A stretch of DNA of 64,000 bases from Burkholderiales bacterium. GTDB lineage: Bacteria > Pseudomonadota > Gammaproteobacteria > Burkholderiales > Burkholderiaceae_C. Each line of letters opens with the position of its first letter. Position 1 is the first letter of the stretch. The stretch covers positions 1 through 64,000 of the forward strand of contig RXJV01000064.1 of the NCBI GenBank assembly GCA_003963075.1, read 5' to 3'. Below, one piece after another: positions 24,266 to 33,757 of this stretch. Position numbers and translations under genes: made by a program. The notes under the pieces were generated by a model. It did no database searches. It saw nothing but the letters and a program-made list of their open reading frames with translations, and was not told where the DNA came from.

Positions 24266-25276
24266 TCAGAACAGCGAGTCCCGGTCGACGCCGTGGCGCA
24301 CCATGTTGCGCTTGAGCTTGGCCAGCGCCTCGATCTGGATCTGGCGGATGCGCTCGCGCGTGAGCTTGAGCCGGATGGCGAGCACGTCCAGCGTTTCTGG
24401 CTCGCGGTCCGACAGGCCATAGCGGCCGGACAGCACCTCGCGCTCGCGCTCGTTCAGGCTGGCCAGTCCATGCCGGAGCAACTCCTCGACCTCATGCGTC
24501 AGCCGCAGGCCCATCGGGTCGATGGCCTGCTCGTCGGCGACCAGATCGAGCACCGACTCACCGCCCTCGCCGTTGCGATCCACCGGCGAATCCAGCGAGC
24601 TCGGTAACTCGGCATAGGCCAGCAGCTCGGCCACCTCGTCGACCGGACGGCCCAGGGCCTGGGCCACATCCTCGGCCCGCACCCGGCCCTCAGCGCCCTG
24701 GGCGCTCTGCAGCGCCTCCAGCGCGCGACGCGCCTTGAGCACCTGGTTGAGCTCGCGCACGATGTGCACCGGCAGGCGCACCAGGCGAGCCTGGTGCATC
24801 AAGGCGCGCTCGATGCTCTGGCGTATCCACCAGCTTGAGTAGGTGGAGAACCGAAAACCGCGCTCCGGCTCGAACTTGCCGATCGCGTGCATCAGCCCGA
24901 GGTTGCCCTCTTCGATAAGGTCACTCATCGGCAGGCCACGGCCGAGGTAGTTCTTGGCGATGCTGACGACGAGCCGCAGGTTGTGCTCGATCATGGCCTG
25001 GCGGGCTTCAAAGTCGCCCGCACGCGCCGCCTTGGCCGTGTCGAATTCCTGCTGCGGCGTCAGCAGCGGCGTGCGGCGGATATCGCGCAGATAGGCCTGC
25101 AGCGCGTTGCCCACCTCGACATCGTCGTTCACCGCACGCAGCACCTGGGCTTCATCGTCTGCCAGTGGGGCAGCACCCGCCTCTGCGGCATCACCGCCGT
25201 TGAACGCCGACAGCATCGCGCCGGGCGGCCCGCCGGCATCGTGATGACCGTTGAGTTTGGGCACAGCGCGTTTCAT
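24266..25276 (-). CDS. rpoS: RNA polymerase sigma factor RpoS
   Basis: A 336-residue group 2 sigma factor for stationary phase and general stress. Region 1.2 starts near [17 protein letters not shown]-like residues 58-75. Region 2 has the [19 protein letters not shown] core and the -10-recognising segment [16 protein letters not shown]. Region 3 and region 4 follow, with a C-terminal helix-turn-helix ([19 protein letters not shown]). It lies in the classical surE-pcm-nlpD-rpoS order and 45 bases after nlpD. In enterics the main rpoS promoters are inside nlpD; I cannot confirm that here. Confidence 0.95.
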   Translation of the reverse strand: MKRAVPKLNGHHDAGGPPGAMLSAFNGGDAAEAGAAPLADDEAQVLRAVNDDVEVGNALQAYLRDIRRTPLLTPQQEFDTAKAARAGDFEARQAMIEHNLRLVVSIAKNYLGRGLPMSDLIEEGNLGLMHAIGKFEPERGFRFSTYSSWWIRQSIERALMHQARLVRLPVHIVRELNQVLKARRALEALQSAQGAEGRVRAEDVAQALGRPVDEVAELLAYAELPSSLDSPVDRNGEGGESVLDLVADEQAIDPMGLRLTHEVEELLRHGLASLNEREREVLSGRYGLSDREPETLDVLAIRLKLTRERIRQIQIEALAKLKRNMVRHGVDRDSLF

Positions 25277-25321
25277 GGCGTTCTCGCTGGCCCGGTCCGG
25301 GGGGTAGGTCGTGCGCCGTGC

Positions 25322-26197
25322 TCAGCGCGGCGGCAACAGCTTGGCCGGATCGACCGGCTTGCCGAGCTTGCGCACTTCGAAGTGCAGCTTGACGGTATCG
25401 CTCTCGGTGGAACCCATCTCGGCAATCCTCTGGCCCTTGCGAACGACCTGGTCCTGCTCGACCAGCATCGCCCGGTTGTGGGCGTACGCGGTCAGGTAGG
25501 TGTTGTTGTGCTTGATGATGACCAAGTTGCCGTAGCCGCGCAAGCCCGAACCTGCGTAAACAACGCGACCATCGGCAACCGCCAGCACCGGGTCGCCCGG
25601 TTTGCCGGCGAAGTCCAGGCCCTTGTTGCGCTGCTCGTCAAAGCCGGCGCTGATGGGCTGCGACACCGGCCAGCCCCAGGCCAGGCCCTCGTCATCCGAC
25701 GCAGCCGCCGACGCCGGCGGCGCCGTCGAGGCCGCGGCCGCCGGCGCGCTCGCAGCAACGACGGGCGGCTTGGCGTCCAGCGGGCGGGGCTCGACCTTGG
25801 GCGCCGACGCAACCGGCTTGGCCGTCACAGCCGCGGCGTCGACCCCCGGCGGCACGACGCGCAGCACCTGGCCCACCTCGATCCGGTTCGGGTTCTCCAG
25901 GTTGTTCCAGCGCGCCAGGTCGCGCCAGCTCTGGCCGTTGTCCAGCGCGATGCGGATCAGCGCATCACCCGGCTTGACCGTGTAATAGCCGGGCTTGCCG
26001 GCGTTCTCGGCACCGGGCGGCAGCTTCTGCTCCGGGGCAGCCGGCGCGGAGCCCTGAGCCGGCGGCGATTCGACGGCCGGCTTGGGCGGCTGCTGGGGGT
26101 TGCGATCCTCCACCGGCGCACGATGCAGCGAGGTGCCGCAGGCGCTGAACAGCAGCGAGGTGGACAGAACGAGGAGAAGACGCAGGCTAGAGGGCAT
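25322..26197 (-). CDS. nlpD: NlpD-like lipoprotein, LysM and degenerate M23 domain
   Basis: A 291-residue outer-membrane lipoprotein with lipobox LFSAC. One LysM domain (about residues 73-118, YTVKPGDALIRIA...) binds peptidoglycan. After an Ala/Pro-rich linker comes an M23-like domain (about 175-288). The zinc ligands look lost: the first motif reads NKGLD instead of HxGxD, and the end reads KLHFE instead of HxH. The protein is therefore probably an activator of an amidase such as AmiC and not a hydrolase, as for enteric NlpD. It lies between pcm and rpoS. Confidence 0.93.
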   Translation of the reverse strand: MPSSLRLLLVLSTSLLFSACGTSLHRAPVEDRNPQQPPKPAVESPPAQGSAPAAPEQKLPPGAENAGKPGYYTVKPGDALIRIALDNGQSWRDLARWNNLENPNRIEVGQVLRVVPPGVDAAAVTAKPVASAPKVEPRPLDAKPPVVAASAPAAAASTAPPASAAASDDEGLAWGWPVSQPISAGFDEQRNKGLDFAGKPGDPVLAVADGRVVYAGSGLRGYGNLVIIKHNNTYLTAYAHNRAMLVEQDQVVRKGQRIAEMGSTESDTVKLHFEVRKLGKPVDPAKLLPPR

Positions 26198-26258
26198 CGG
26201 GTGGCTAGAGCACGTTGGAGGCCGACCGATTGTGTGGCGCGTTGCGCCGACGGCCCCG

Positions 26259-27068
26259 TCAGACGACGCCGGATTTTAGGGGGACGAAGAGCACGGCCTC
26301 ATGCTCGCTACGCACCCAGCGGCTGACACCGCCCTCGCGCAGATGGTCCAGCACCACCAGCACCTGGCCGCGGCCACTCACGGTGGGTGCGACGAGGCGT
26401 CCGCCCGGCGCGAGCTGCTCCAGCCAGGCCGGCGGGATGTCCTCACCGCCAGCGGCGGCGATGATGCTGTCAAACGGCCCGCTGGCCGCATGGCCCACCC
26501 GCCCGTCGCCCCAGATCAGGCGCGGCGCCGGATGCGATCGCTGCAGTGCGATCCGCTGCAGATGGCTCCGCGCCTTCTCGTGCAGGCCTTGCAGTCGCTC
26601 GATGGACGTGACCTGGCGGGCCAGCAGCGCGATGACGGCGGCCTGGTAGCCGCAGCCGGTGCCGATCTCCAGCACCCGCCCGAGCGAGCCACGCTGCTGC
26701 GCCCCCTGCCCGGCGAACAGCAGGCCAAGCATGTGGCCGACGACGGACGGCTTGGAAATGGTCTGACCGTGGCCGATCGGCAAGGCCGTGTCTTCATAGG
26801 CCTGGGCGGCCAGCGCACTGTCGACGAACTCATGCCGCGGCACCATGGCCATCGCCGCCAGTACGCGCTCGTCGAACTTGCCCTCCGCCCGCAGCCGACT
26901 GACCATGCGCTCGCGCACCGCGCCGCTGTCCAGGCCGGTGCCGCTCGGCCGCACCAGCTTGGCCGCGTCGGCGGTGGCCTGGCGCAGATGCCTCTGCGGC
27001 ATCAGCAGTTCACGCTGCGGCGCGGTGGCCGCTTTCAAGCTGGCCGGGAAACGCTTGGCTGTCGCCAT
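26259..27068 (-). CDS. pcm: Protein-L-isoaspartate O-methyltransferase
   Basis: A 269-residue repair methyltransferase that initiates conversion of isoaspartyl residues back to aspartate. The core (about 50-265) has VPRHEFVDSAL and the substrate loop GHGQTISKPSVVG. The SAM site is RVLEIGTGCGYQAAV, followed by the GDG and PPAWLEQL segments. An N-terminal extension of about 45 residues precedes the core; its role is unclear. Its ATG directly abuts the surE stop codon (TGAATG), so the two are coupled. Confidence 0.94.
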   Translation of the reverse strand: MATAKRFPASLKAATAPQRELLMPQRHLRQATADAAKLVRPSGTGLDSGAVRERMVSRLRAEGKFDERVLAAMAMVPRHEFVDSALAAQAYEDTALPIGHGQTISKPSVVGHMLGLLFAGQGAQQRGSLGRVLEIGTGCGYQAAVIALLARQVTSIERLQGLHEKARSHLQRIALQRSHPAPRLIWGDGRVGHAASGPFDSIIAAAGGEDIPPAWLEQLAPGGRLVAPTVSGRGQVLVVLDHLREGGVSRWVRSEHEAVLFVPLKSGVV

Positions 27069-27812
27069 TCAGGCGCCGAGGCGTTGGGCCCAGGCGCCCA
27101 GACCGGCGTGGTCGGTCAGGTCCACCTGCAGCGGCGTGATCGACACCTGGCCGTTGGCCGTCGCATGGAAGTCCGTGCCTTCGCCAGCGTCCTTGGCGTC
27201 GCCCGCCGGGCCGATCCAGTAGATGGTTTCGCCACGCGGATTGATCTGCTCGATGATGCCCTCGCTGGCATGGCGCCGGCCCAGGCGCGTGATCTTGCGC
27301 GGCAGCTGGTCGGCATCGGCCCGGTTGGGGATGTTGACGTTCAGCAGGAAGGCCCGGTCCAGCCCGCCCGCGATGACCTGCTCGACCACGCTGCGCGCGA
27401 CGCGGGCCGCCGCGTCCAGTGCGCCCCAGCCCTTTTCCACCTGCGAGAAGGCGATCGACGGGATGCCGAACAGATAGCCCTCGGTGGCCGCCGCGACGGT
27501 GCCCGAGTACAGCGTGTCGTCGCCCATGTTGGCGCCGTTGTTGATGCCCGAGACCACCAGGTCGGGCCGGTAGCCGAGCAGGCCGGTCAGCGCCAGGTGG
27601 ACGCCGTCCGAAGGCGTGCCGCTGACGTAGCGGAAGCCATTGGCGGCACGGTAGACATTGAGCGGCCGGTTCAGCGTCAGCGAATTGGACGTGCCGCTGG
27701 CGTTCTGCTCGGGTGCGATGACGTCGATCTCGCCGAGGCCCTCGCAGGCCTTCACGAGCGCCGCCAGGCCCGGCGCCAGGTAGCCGTCGTCATTGGAAAT
27801 CAGGATGCGCAT
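27069..27812 (-). CDS. surE: 5'/3'-nucleotidase SurE
   Basis: A 247-residue metal-dependent phosphatase that hydrolyses nucleoside monophosphates and possibly polyphosphate. The N-terminus [10 protein letters not shown] carries the metal ligands D8 and D9. The serine of [14 protein letters not shown] and the asparagine in [19 protein letters not shown] complete the site. The start ATG at 27812 sits 8 bases after a TACAAT hexamer and has no ribosome site. The open frame further upstream overlaps the divergent oxidoreductase gene and is a shadow. Confidence 0.95.
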   Translation of the reverse strand: MRILISNDDGYLAPGLAALVKACEGLGEIDVIAPEQNASGTSNSLTLNRPLNVYRAANGFRYVSGTPSDGVHLALTGLLGYRPDLVVSGINNGANMGDDTLYSGTVAAATEGYLFGIPSIAFSQVEKGWGALDAAARVARSVVEQVIAGGLDRAFLLNVNIPNRADADQLPRKITRLGRRHASEGIIEQINPRGETIYWIGPAGDAKDAGEGTDFHATANGQVSITPLQVDLTDHAGLGAWAQRLGA

Positions 27813-27826
27813 GGGTGTCGATTGTA
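27813..27826 (-). promoter_or_regulatory. -10 box, predicted leaderless start of surE
   Basis: TACAAT on the minus strand (27826-27821) is followed by CGACACCC and the surE ATG. No Shine-Dalgarno sequence is available, so an mRNA starting at or next to the ATG is expected. Confidence 0.5.
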
Positions 27827-27905
27827 GGGAGGACGTCACGTGCGGGACCCGGGTGTAAGCCCCTTGCTTCCTATCATCACCGCAGCAAAACACGAGGAGA
27901 TGACG

Positions 27906-28883
27906 ATGAAGGCCTGGCTGTGCGAGAACCCGGTGGGCGTCGAGGCCCTGCAATGGCGCGAACTGCCCGCCGGTGCCCTGCCTGCTGGCCAGCTGCGGGT
28001 GCAGATCAAGGCGGCCAGCCTGAACTTTCCCGACCTGCTCATCGTGCAGAACAAATATCAGATGAAGCCGCCGCTGCCCTTCGTGCCGGGCACCGAGTTT
28101 GCCGGCGTCGTCACCGAGGTGGGCGACGGCGTCAAGGGCTTTGCGCTGGGGCAGCGGATCGCGGCCTTCGGCGGCCTGGGCGGCTTCGCGACCGAGGTCT
28201 GCATCCCGGCGGCCCTGGCCATGCCGCTGCCCGAAGGCTTCGCGTTCGAGGATGCAGCCGCCTTCATCTGCACCTATGCCACCAGCCATCACGCGCTGCT
28301 GGACCGGGCCGCGCTGCAGCTCGGCGAGACCGTGCTCATCCTCGGCGCGGCCGGCGGCGTCGGCACCGCGGCCCTGCAGATTGCCAAGGCCGCCGGCGCC
28401 CGCGTCATCGCGGCGGCCGGCAGCGACGCCAAATGCGAGGCCTGCCGGACCCTGGGCGCTGACGCCGTCATCAACTACACGACCCAGGACCTGCGCACCG
28501 AGCTCAAGGCCCTGACCGAGGGCAATGGTCCGGACGTGATCTACGACCCGGTCGGCGGCGAGCTGGCGGAACCCGCGTTCCGCTCCATCGCCTGGCGCGG
28601 CCGCTATCTCGTCGTCGGCTTCGCCCGGGGCCAGATCCCGGCACTGCCACTGAACCTGGCACTGCTCAAGGGCGCGTCGGTCGTCGGCGTGTTCTGGGGT
28701 GAATTCGCCAAGCGCGAGCCTGGCCGCAACGCCCGCATGCTGGGCGAGCTCGCGGCCTGGTACGCGGCCGGCAAGATCCGTCCGGTGCTGGACCGCGTGT
28801 TGCCGATGGATCAGTTGCCCGCCGCCTTCGCGCGCATGGCCGCTCGCGAGGTCGTCGGCAAGGTGGTTCTTACCAACGCTTGA
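27906..28883 (+). CDS. NADPH:quinone oxidoreductase family (zinc-free MDR) protein
   Basis: A 325-residue medium-chain reductase. The N-terminal GroES-like domain has [16 protein letters not shown] and [10 protein letters not shown]. The nucleotide-binding fold has [20 protein letters not shown] near residues 145-165. Zinc cysteines are absent, as in quinone reductases. It probably reduces quinones or enones with NADPH. The start at 27906 is chosen because GAGGAG (27894-27899) has the right 6-base spacing; the ATG at 27900 touches that site. A candidate -10 TATCAT is at 27872-27877. It is divergent from surE. Confidence 0.9.
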   Translation: MKAWLCENPVGVEALQWRELPAGALPAGQLRVQIKAASLNFPDLLIVQNKYQMKPPLPFVPGTEFAGVVTEVGDGVKGFALGQRIAAFGGLGGFATEVCIPAALAMPLPEGFAFEDAAAFICTYATSHHALLDRAALQLGETVLILGAAGGVGTAALQIAKAAGARVIAAAGSDAKCEACRTLGADAVINYTTQDLRTELKALTEGNGPDVIYDPVGGELAEPAFRSIAWRGRYLVVGFARGQIPALPLNLALLKGASVVGVFWGEFAKREPGRNARMLGELAAWYAAGKIRPVLDRVLPMDQLPAAFARMAAREVVGKVVLTNA

Positions 28884-28982
28884 AGCCTGAAACGGGGGCG
28901 CAGCCGGCCGGGGTCCGGCGTCTGCGCAACCAGTCGGTGCGCTACATTCGGCGGTCGCAACGCCAGCTGCCGTTACCGTGCC

Positions 28983-29723
28983 ATGACCGTCAAAGTCCTC
29001 ATCATCGAAGACAACCCCGTCGCCCGCAGTTTTCTGTGCCGCGTGGTGCGGGAGAGCTTCAGCGATGCCATGGAGATCACCGAAGTCGGTGACCTTGAGA
29101 ACGCACGCCGGCAGGTCGCCAAGTCCGGCGGCGCCGCCGACAGCGGCTTCAAGCTCATCCTCGTCGACCTCGAACTGCCGGACGGCAATGGCATGGAGTT
29201 CCTGACCGAGCTCGCTGGCTCGACGGCGATCAAGATCGTCACGACCCTCTATTCCGACGACGACCATCTCTTCCCGGCCCTGCAATGCGGCGCCGACGGC
29301 TATCTGCTCAAGGAAGACCGCTTCGAGGTGCTGGTCGAGGAACTGCAGCGCATCGTGCGCGGCCAGCCGCCGCTGTCACCGGCGATCGCGCGGCGCCTGC
29401 TGTCCCATTTCCGCCCGGCCTCCGGTGACAGCGGCACTATGGCCTTCAACTCCGGTTTCGGCTCGCTGTCGTCCTCCCAGGCGCCGTTCAGCAGCAGCCG
29501 CAGCGTCGCGCTCGACCCGCCGCCCGAGTGGGAACGGCTGACCCCGCGCGAGAACGAGGTGCTCACCTACCTCAGCAAAGGCTTCACGATCAAAGAGATC
29601 GCGAACCTGATGGGCATCAAATGGTTCACGGTCAACGACCACATCAAGAGCATCTACAAGAAGCTCAACGTCAGCAGCCGCGCCGAAGCCGCGGTGCTGG
29701 CCAGCAAGCAGGGCCTGGTTTGA
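28983..29723 (+). CDS. LuxR/NarL-type response regulator
   Basis: A 246-residue regulator. The receiver domain (1-125) has acidic residues E9/D10, the phosphoacceptor D62 in [11 protein letters not shown] and the lysine in GYLLKED. A serine-rich linker (about 140-175) precedes the LuxR helix-turn-helix (about 183-240, [26 protein letters not shown]). No kinase gene is adjacent, so its partner is unknown. A TACATT at 28943-28948 could be the -10, giving a leader of about 30 bases without a good ribosome site. Confidence 0.92.
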   Translation: MTVKVLIIEDNPVARSFLCRVVRESFSDAMEITEVGDLENARRQVAKSGGAADSGFKLILVDLELPDGNGMEFLTELAGSTAIKIVTTLYSDDDHLFPALQCGADGYLLKEDRFEVLVEELQRIVRGQPPLSPAIARRLLSHFRPASGDSGTMAFNSGFGSLSSSQAPFSSSRSVALDPPPEWERLTPRENEVLTYLSKGFTIKEIANLMGIKWFTVNDHIKSIYKKLNVSSRAEAAVLASKQGLV

Positions 29724-29938
29724 TCCGCCGCTGACAGCAGCGGCCCGCTCGCGCCCCGGTGGCGCATGAAATCCGCGACCGGCGAGAACTTGTTGGGTTC
29801 CGCGCGGACCACGGTCGCGGCAAAACGGCGGCGCCCTGCCGACAATTCGAACCTGCCTCGACGGCCCCGTGCGCCAGCACGCGGTCCGTCGGCCGTCCGT
29901 TCCGGGTGGCCTTGCGCCCGTCTCGACTTGTTTGCCGG

Positions 29939-30736
29939 ATGAACCACCAACCTCAGGGCCCAGGCCCCAGCCCGCACGCCGACCCCATGGCCGTCCAGCA
30001 GCCGATCCATCCGCTGAGCCAGGGGCTCGCGCTGTTCCGTGCGACGCCGCCCGACTACCGCCGCGCGGCGGAGTGGTTCCGCGCCGCCGTGCAGGTTGGC
30101 GACCGCGATGGCCTGGCCATGCTCGGGCTGTGCCAGCTGGAAGGGCTGGGCATGCCGGCCGATGCTGCCCAGGCCCGCGTGCTGCTGGAGCGCGCCGCCA
30201 CTCTCGGCAGCGCCATCGGTCAGTTTCAGCTCGGCCGGGTTCTGATGACCGGCCGGGGCGGGCCTGCCGATGAGGCCGGCGGCCTGGCCGCCTATGTGGC
30301 GGCGGCGGCCCAGGCCCATGCCGAAGCCACCTTCAACCTGGCCAACTGTTTGAACGCCGGCGTGGGCTGTCTGCCGGACCGCCTCGCCGCCAAGGCCCTC
30401 TATCTGCGCAGCCGCACGCTGGGCTGCGTGCTGCGCGCACCGAATGTGCGCGTGCGGCAGGCCGAGCTGAAGGCCGTCCGCACCCTCGCGCTGCGCTTTG
30501 CCGACCCCAAGCGCCTGGTGTTTCTGGTGCAAGAGCGCCAGCAGGAACTCGCCCTTGCGCACGCGGTCGCACAGCCACGCGGCCGCGCAGCAACCGGCCT
30601 GACGCCGCCGCGCCGCCGCACGCTGCGGCATGCCGGTCGGCTGGCGGCCGGCGTCGTGGCGGCCATGGCCGGCACCTTGGGCCAGTATCTGCGCCGGCCC
30701 TCCCCGGATGCCGGGCCGACCACGATCAACTTCTGA
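29939..30736 (+). CDS. Sel1-like repeat protein with C-terminal hydrophobic segment
   Basis: A 265-residue protein. Residues 30-160 form three to four Sel1-like (TPR-type) helical repeats, for example AAEWFRAAVQVGDRDGLAMLGLCQLEGLGM and the next units ending in GQFQLGRVLMTGRGG and ATFNLANCLNAGVG. Such repeats bind other proteins. A basic stretch (about 215-232) precedes a short hydrophobic segment (RLAAGVVAAMAGTLG) near the C-terminus that could anchor it in the membrane. The ATG at 29939 has no clear ribosome site. It lies between a response regulator and a lactate dehydrogenase-like gene and its role is unknown. Confidence 0.75.
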   Translation: MNHQPQGPGPSPHADPMAVQQPIHPLSQGLALFRATPPDYRRAAEWFRAAVQVGDRDGLAMLGLCQLEGLGMPADAAQARVLLERAATLGSAIGQFQLGRVLMTGRGGPADEAGGLAAYVAAAAQAHAEATFNLANCLNAGVGCLPDRLAAKALYLRSRTLGCVLRAPNVRVRQAELKAVRTLALRFADPKRLVFLVQERQQELALAHAVAQPRGRAATGLTPPRRRTLRHAGRLAAGVVAAMAGTLGQYLRRPSPDAGPTTINF

Positions 30737-30796
30737 CGCTCGCGGCCGGTCGGGCCTAGCATGTCGGGCATTGCCGAACCGCGCCGACCCACCGTC

Positions 30797-31951
30797 ATGC
30801 CCGTCATCACCTGCATCGAAGACCTGCGCCAGCTCGCCGAGAAGCGCGTGCCGCGCATGTTCTACGACTACGCCGACTCCGGCTCCTGGACCGAGACGAC
30901 CTACCGCGCCAACGAAAGCGACTTCCAGGCCATCAAGCTGCGCCAGCGTGTCGCCGTCAACATGGAGAACCGCAGCACGGCCGTGCAGATGATTGGCATC
31001 CCGGCCGCGATGCCGGTCGCGATCGCGCCGGTCGGGCTCACCGGCATGCAGCATGCCGATGGCGAGATCCACGCCGCGCGCGCGGCCGAGAAGTTCGGCA
31101 TCCCGTTCACCCTGTCGACGATGAGCATCTGCTCGATCGAGGACATCGCCGAGCACACAAGCGCGCCCTTCTGGTTCCAGCTCTACATGATGCGGGACCG
31201 CGAGGCGATGGCCCGCATGATCGCGCGCTGCAAGGCCGCGAAATGCTCGGCCCTGGTGCTGACGCTGGACCTGCAGGTCATCGGACAGCGCCACAAGGAC
31301 CTGAAAAACGGCCTGACCGCGCCGCCCCGGCCCACGCTGCGCAATCTACTCAACCTGATGACCAAGCCGCGCTGGTGCCTCGGCATGGCCGGCACGCGCC
31401 GCCACAGCTTCCGCAACCTCGTCGGCCATGTGCAGGGCGTCAGCGACATGCGCTCGCTGTCGGCCTGGACCAATGAGCAGTTCGACCCGCGACTGTCCTG
31501 GGAAGACATCGCCTGGGTCAAGGAGCAATGGGGCGGCAAGCTGATCCTGAAGGGCATCATGGACGTGGAGGACGCGCGGCTGGCCGTCAAGGCCGGGGCC
31601 GACGCACTCGTCGTCAGCAACCATGGCGGCCGTCAGCTCGACGGTGCGCCCAGCAGCATTCAGGCCTTGCCGGCCATCGTGGCCGAGGTCGGCACGCAGA
31701 TCGAGGTCTGGATGGACGGCGGCATCCGCTCCGGCCAGGACGTGCTCAAGGCCTGGGCCCTGGGCGCGCGCGGCACGATGATCGGCAGGGCGATGGTCTA
31801 CGGCCTGGGGGCGATGGGCGAGGCAGGCGTCACCAAGGCCCTGCAGATCCTGCACAAGGAGCTCGACGTGACGATGGCCTTCTGCGGCCACCGGCGGCTG
31901 ACCGACGTCACGCGCGACATTCTGGTGCCGGGCAGCTACCCGCAGGCCTGA
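30797..31951 (+). CDS. FMN-dependent alpha-hydroxy-acid dehydrogenase (L-lactate dehydrogenase-like)
   Basis: A 384-residue (S)-alpha-hydroxy-acid oxidase/dehydrogenase of the LldD/glycolate-oxidase barrel family. FMN and substrate motifs are visible: the N-terminal MFYDYADSGSW, the PVAIAPVGLTG strand, the QLYMMRDR segment, the catalytic histidine and arginine in VVSNHGGRQLDGA, and DGGIRSGQDVLKAWALGA for phosphate binding. Electrons probably go to the respiratory chain. I favour the ATG at 30797 (MPVITCIEDLR); an upstream ATG at 30761 is possible. A TAGCAT at about 30758-30763 overlaps that upstream ATG and could be the -10 instead. Confidence 0.9.
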   Translation: MPVITCIEDLRQLAEKRVPRMFYDYADSGSWTETTYRANESDFQAIKLRQRVAVNMENRSTAVQMIGIPAAMPVAIAPVGLTGMQHADGEIHAARAAEKFGIPFTLSTMSICSIEDIAEHTSAPFWFQLYMMRDREAMARMIARCKAAKCSALVLTLDLQVIGQRHKDLKNGLTAPPRPTLRNLLNLMTKPRWCLGMAGTRRHSFRNLVGHVQGVSDMRSLSAWTNEQFDPRLSWEDIAWVKEQWGGKLILKGIMDVEDARLAVKAGADALVVSNHGGRQLDGAPSSIQALPAIVAEVGTQIEVWMDGGIRSGQDVLKAWALGARGTMIGRAMVYGLGAMGEAGVTKALQILHKELDVTMAFCGHRRLTDVTRDILVPGSYPQA

Positions 31952-31994
31952 CCCCGGCGACAGCGGGCGTTAGCCCCGACTCCCCTTGAACTCA

Positions 31995-32016
31995 GGGTTG
32001 GCAATATCACCAACCC
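31995..32016. other. Inverted repeat upstream of the chemoreceptor gene
   Basis: GGGTTGG and CCAACCC form a perfect 7-bp inverted repeat with an 8-base AT-rich centre (CAATATCA). It lies 44 bases after the lactate dehydrogenase stop and 83 bases before the chemoreceptor start. There is no T-run, so it may be an operator or a weak terminator. Confidence 0.45.
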
Positions 32017-32098
32017 GGCAGCGCCTCGTCGGCGCAGAATCTGCGCACAAGCGCCGTGGTACGCCGCAGGCGCCGCAGGATTCTCAGGGAGCTGAGCA

Positions 32099-33664
32099 AT
32101 GAATCGTCCGATGACCGTGACGCAGCGGCTGGGCCTCGGGTTCGGCCTGAGCCTGGCGCTGATGCTGCTGATCGCCGTGTTCGCCTGGCACTCGCTCGAC
32201 GAGTCCAACGCCGCGATGAAGTCCATCTACGAGGACCGCACGGTGCCGATGGGCCAGCTGGGCGAGATCCGCTACCTGGTGGCGCGCGATCGCTTCATCC
32301 TCAACGAGGCCACGCACAACCCGACACCGGCTGCCACCGAGAGGCATCTGGCCGAATTTGACGCCAACCGCGCCCGCGCCAGGGCCGAGTGGGACGCCTA
32401 CATGGCGACCTACCTGACACCGGAAGAAGCCAAGCTGGCGCAGCGCCAGATCGTCGACATGCAGGCCTATCTGAACCAGGGCCTGATGCCGGCCGCCGAG
32501 GCCCTGCGCCGGCAGGACTACGACAGCGCGCGCCAGGTGCTGGCCACACAGGTCGCTGCACTGGCCCCGGCGGCCCTGCAAAGCCTCAGCGAGCTGCTGG
32601 CCCTGCAGGTCACGGTGGCCAAGGAGCTGTACGAGACCGCTTCCGCACAGAACGCGCGGCAGCTCTGGCTGATCTTCGCCCTCGGCACCGCCAGCGGCGC
32701 GCTGGCCATCGTGACGACCCTCTGGGTCACCCGCCGCATCACCCGGCAGCTCGGTGCCGAACCGCATGAGTTGGCCGCCGTCGCCAACCGCATCGCCTCC
32801 GGCGACCTGACCTTGCAGGCACGCCAGCATGCGGCCGTCGAAGGCAGCGTGATGGCATCAATGCAGGCCATGCGCCAGACACTGAACCACCTGGTGCACG
32901 CGGTGCGCCAGGGCGTGGACTGCGTGTCCACCGCCAGCGGCCAGATCGCCCAGGGCAACCAGGACCTCAGCGCCCGCACCGAGGCCCAGGCGTCCAGCCT
33001 GCAGCAGACCGCGGCGTCGATGGAAGAGCTCAGCAGCACGGTGCAGAGCACGGCCAGCAACGTCCAGAGCGCCCAGCGCCAGGCAAGCGAGGCCATGGAG
33101 GTGGTCCAGCGCACCGGCGAAGCCATGCGCGGCGTGGTCAGCACCTTTGCAGGCATCCAGCAGGCCAGCCGGCGCATCGCCGACATCATCGGCGTGATCG
33201 ACGGCATCGCCTTCCAGACCAATATCCTGGCCCTCAATGCGGCGGTGGAGGCGGCCCGAGCGGGCGAGCAGGGCCGCGGCTTTGCGGTCGTCGCGGCCGA
33301 GGTGCGTAACCTCGCCCAGCGCAGCGCCGATGCGGCCAGGCAGATCAAGCAGCTGATCACCGAGTCTGTCGAGCGCATCGACGGCGGCTCGGCGCTGATC
33401 GCCGGTGTCGGCACGACCATCGGCGACGTGGTCAGCCGCGTCGACGGCATCAGCAGCTTGATCGCGCAGATCGCACTGGAAGCCTCCGAGCAGCATGCCG
33501 GCGTGTCGCAGATCGACGGCGCGATGCAGCAGCTCGATCAGGTCACCCAGCAGAACGCCGCACTCGTCGAGGAAGCCGCCGCGGCGGCTGCGAGCCTGAA
33601 TCAACAGGCCGCCGCGCTGGCCGAGGCGGTCGCGGTGTTCAAGGCCCAGCCGGCCACGGCCTGA
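32099..33664 (+). CDS. Methyl-accepting chemotaxis protein
   Basis: A 521-residue transmembrane chemoreceptor. TM1 is about residues 12-30, followed by a four-helix-bundle-type periplasmic sensor with an [16 protein letters not shown] pattern (about 40-185). TM2 is about 188-212 and a HAMP domain follows (about 213-265). The cytoplasmic signalling coiled coil (about 270-510) has the conserved hairpin tip [42 protein letters not shown] (pattern shown in part: [20 protein letters not shown]). There is no C-terminal NWETF-type tether. A ribosome site GGGAG precedes the ATG. The ligand is unknown, and no che genes are nearby. Confidence 0.95.
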   Translation: MNRPMTVTQRLGLGFGLSLALMLLIAVFAWHSLDESNAAMKSIYEDRTVPMGQLGEIRYLVARDRFILNEATHNPTPAATERHLAEFDANRARARAEWDAYMATYLTPEEAKLAQRQIVDMQAYLNQGLMPAAEALRRQDYDSARQVLATQVAALAPAALQSLSELLALQVTVAKELYETASAQNARQLWLIFALGTASGALAIVTTLWVTRRITRQLGAEPHELAAVANRIASGDLTLQARQHAAVEGSVMASMQAMRQTLNHLVHAVRQGVDCVSTASGQIAQGNQDLSARTEAQASSLQQTAASMEELSSTVQSTASNVQSAQRQASEAMEVVQRTGEAMRGVVSTFAGIQQASRRIADIIGVIDGIAFQTNILALNAAVEAARAGEQGRGFAVVAAEVRNLAQRSADAARQIKQLITESVERIDGGSALIAGVGTTIGDVVSRVDGISSLIAQIALEASEQHAGVSQIDGAMQQLDQVTQQNAALVEEAAAAAASLNQQAAALAEAVAVFKAQPATA

Positions 33665-33757
33665 TCACCCGGCTCAGCGGCGCCTCGCGGCGCGTGTGGC
33701 CAGCCGCCCAGGGGTTGAGCAGTCGGTTGTCGCTGTGCCGCGGCTGGGCGCAGCGGG

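Noticed and set aside
29654-31294. A 546-codon minus-strand frame opposite the Sel1 and lactate dehydrogenase genes
   Set aside because: Its His/Arg/Gly-rich peptide has no domain and it runs against two plus-strand genes with family motifs.
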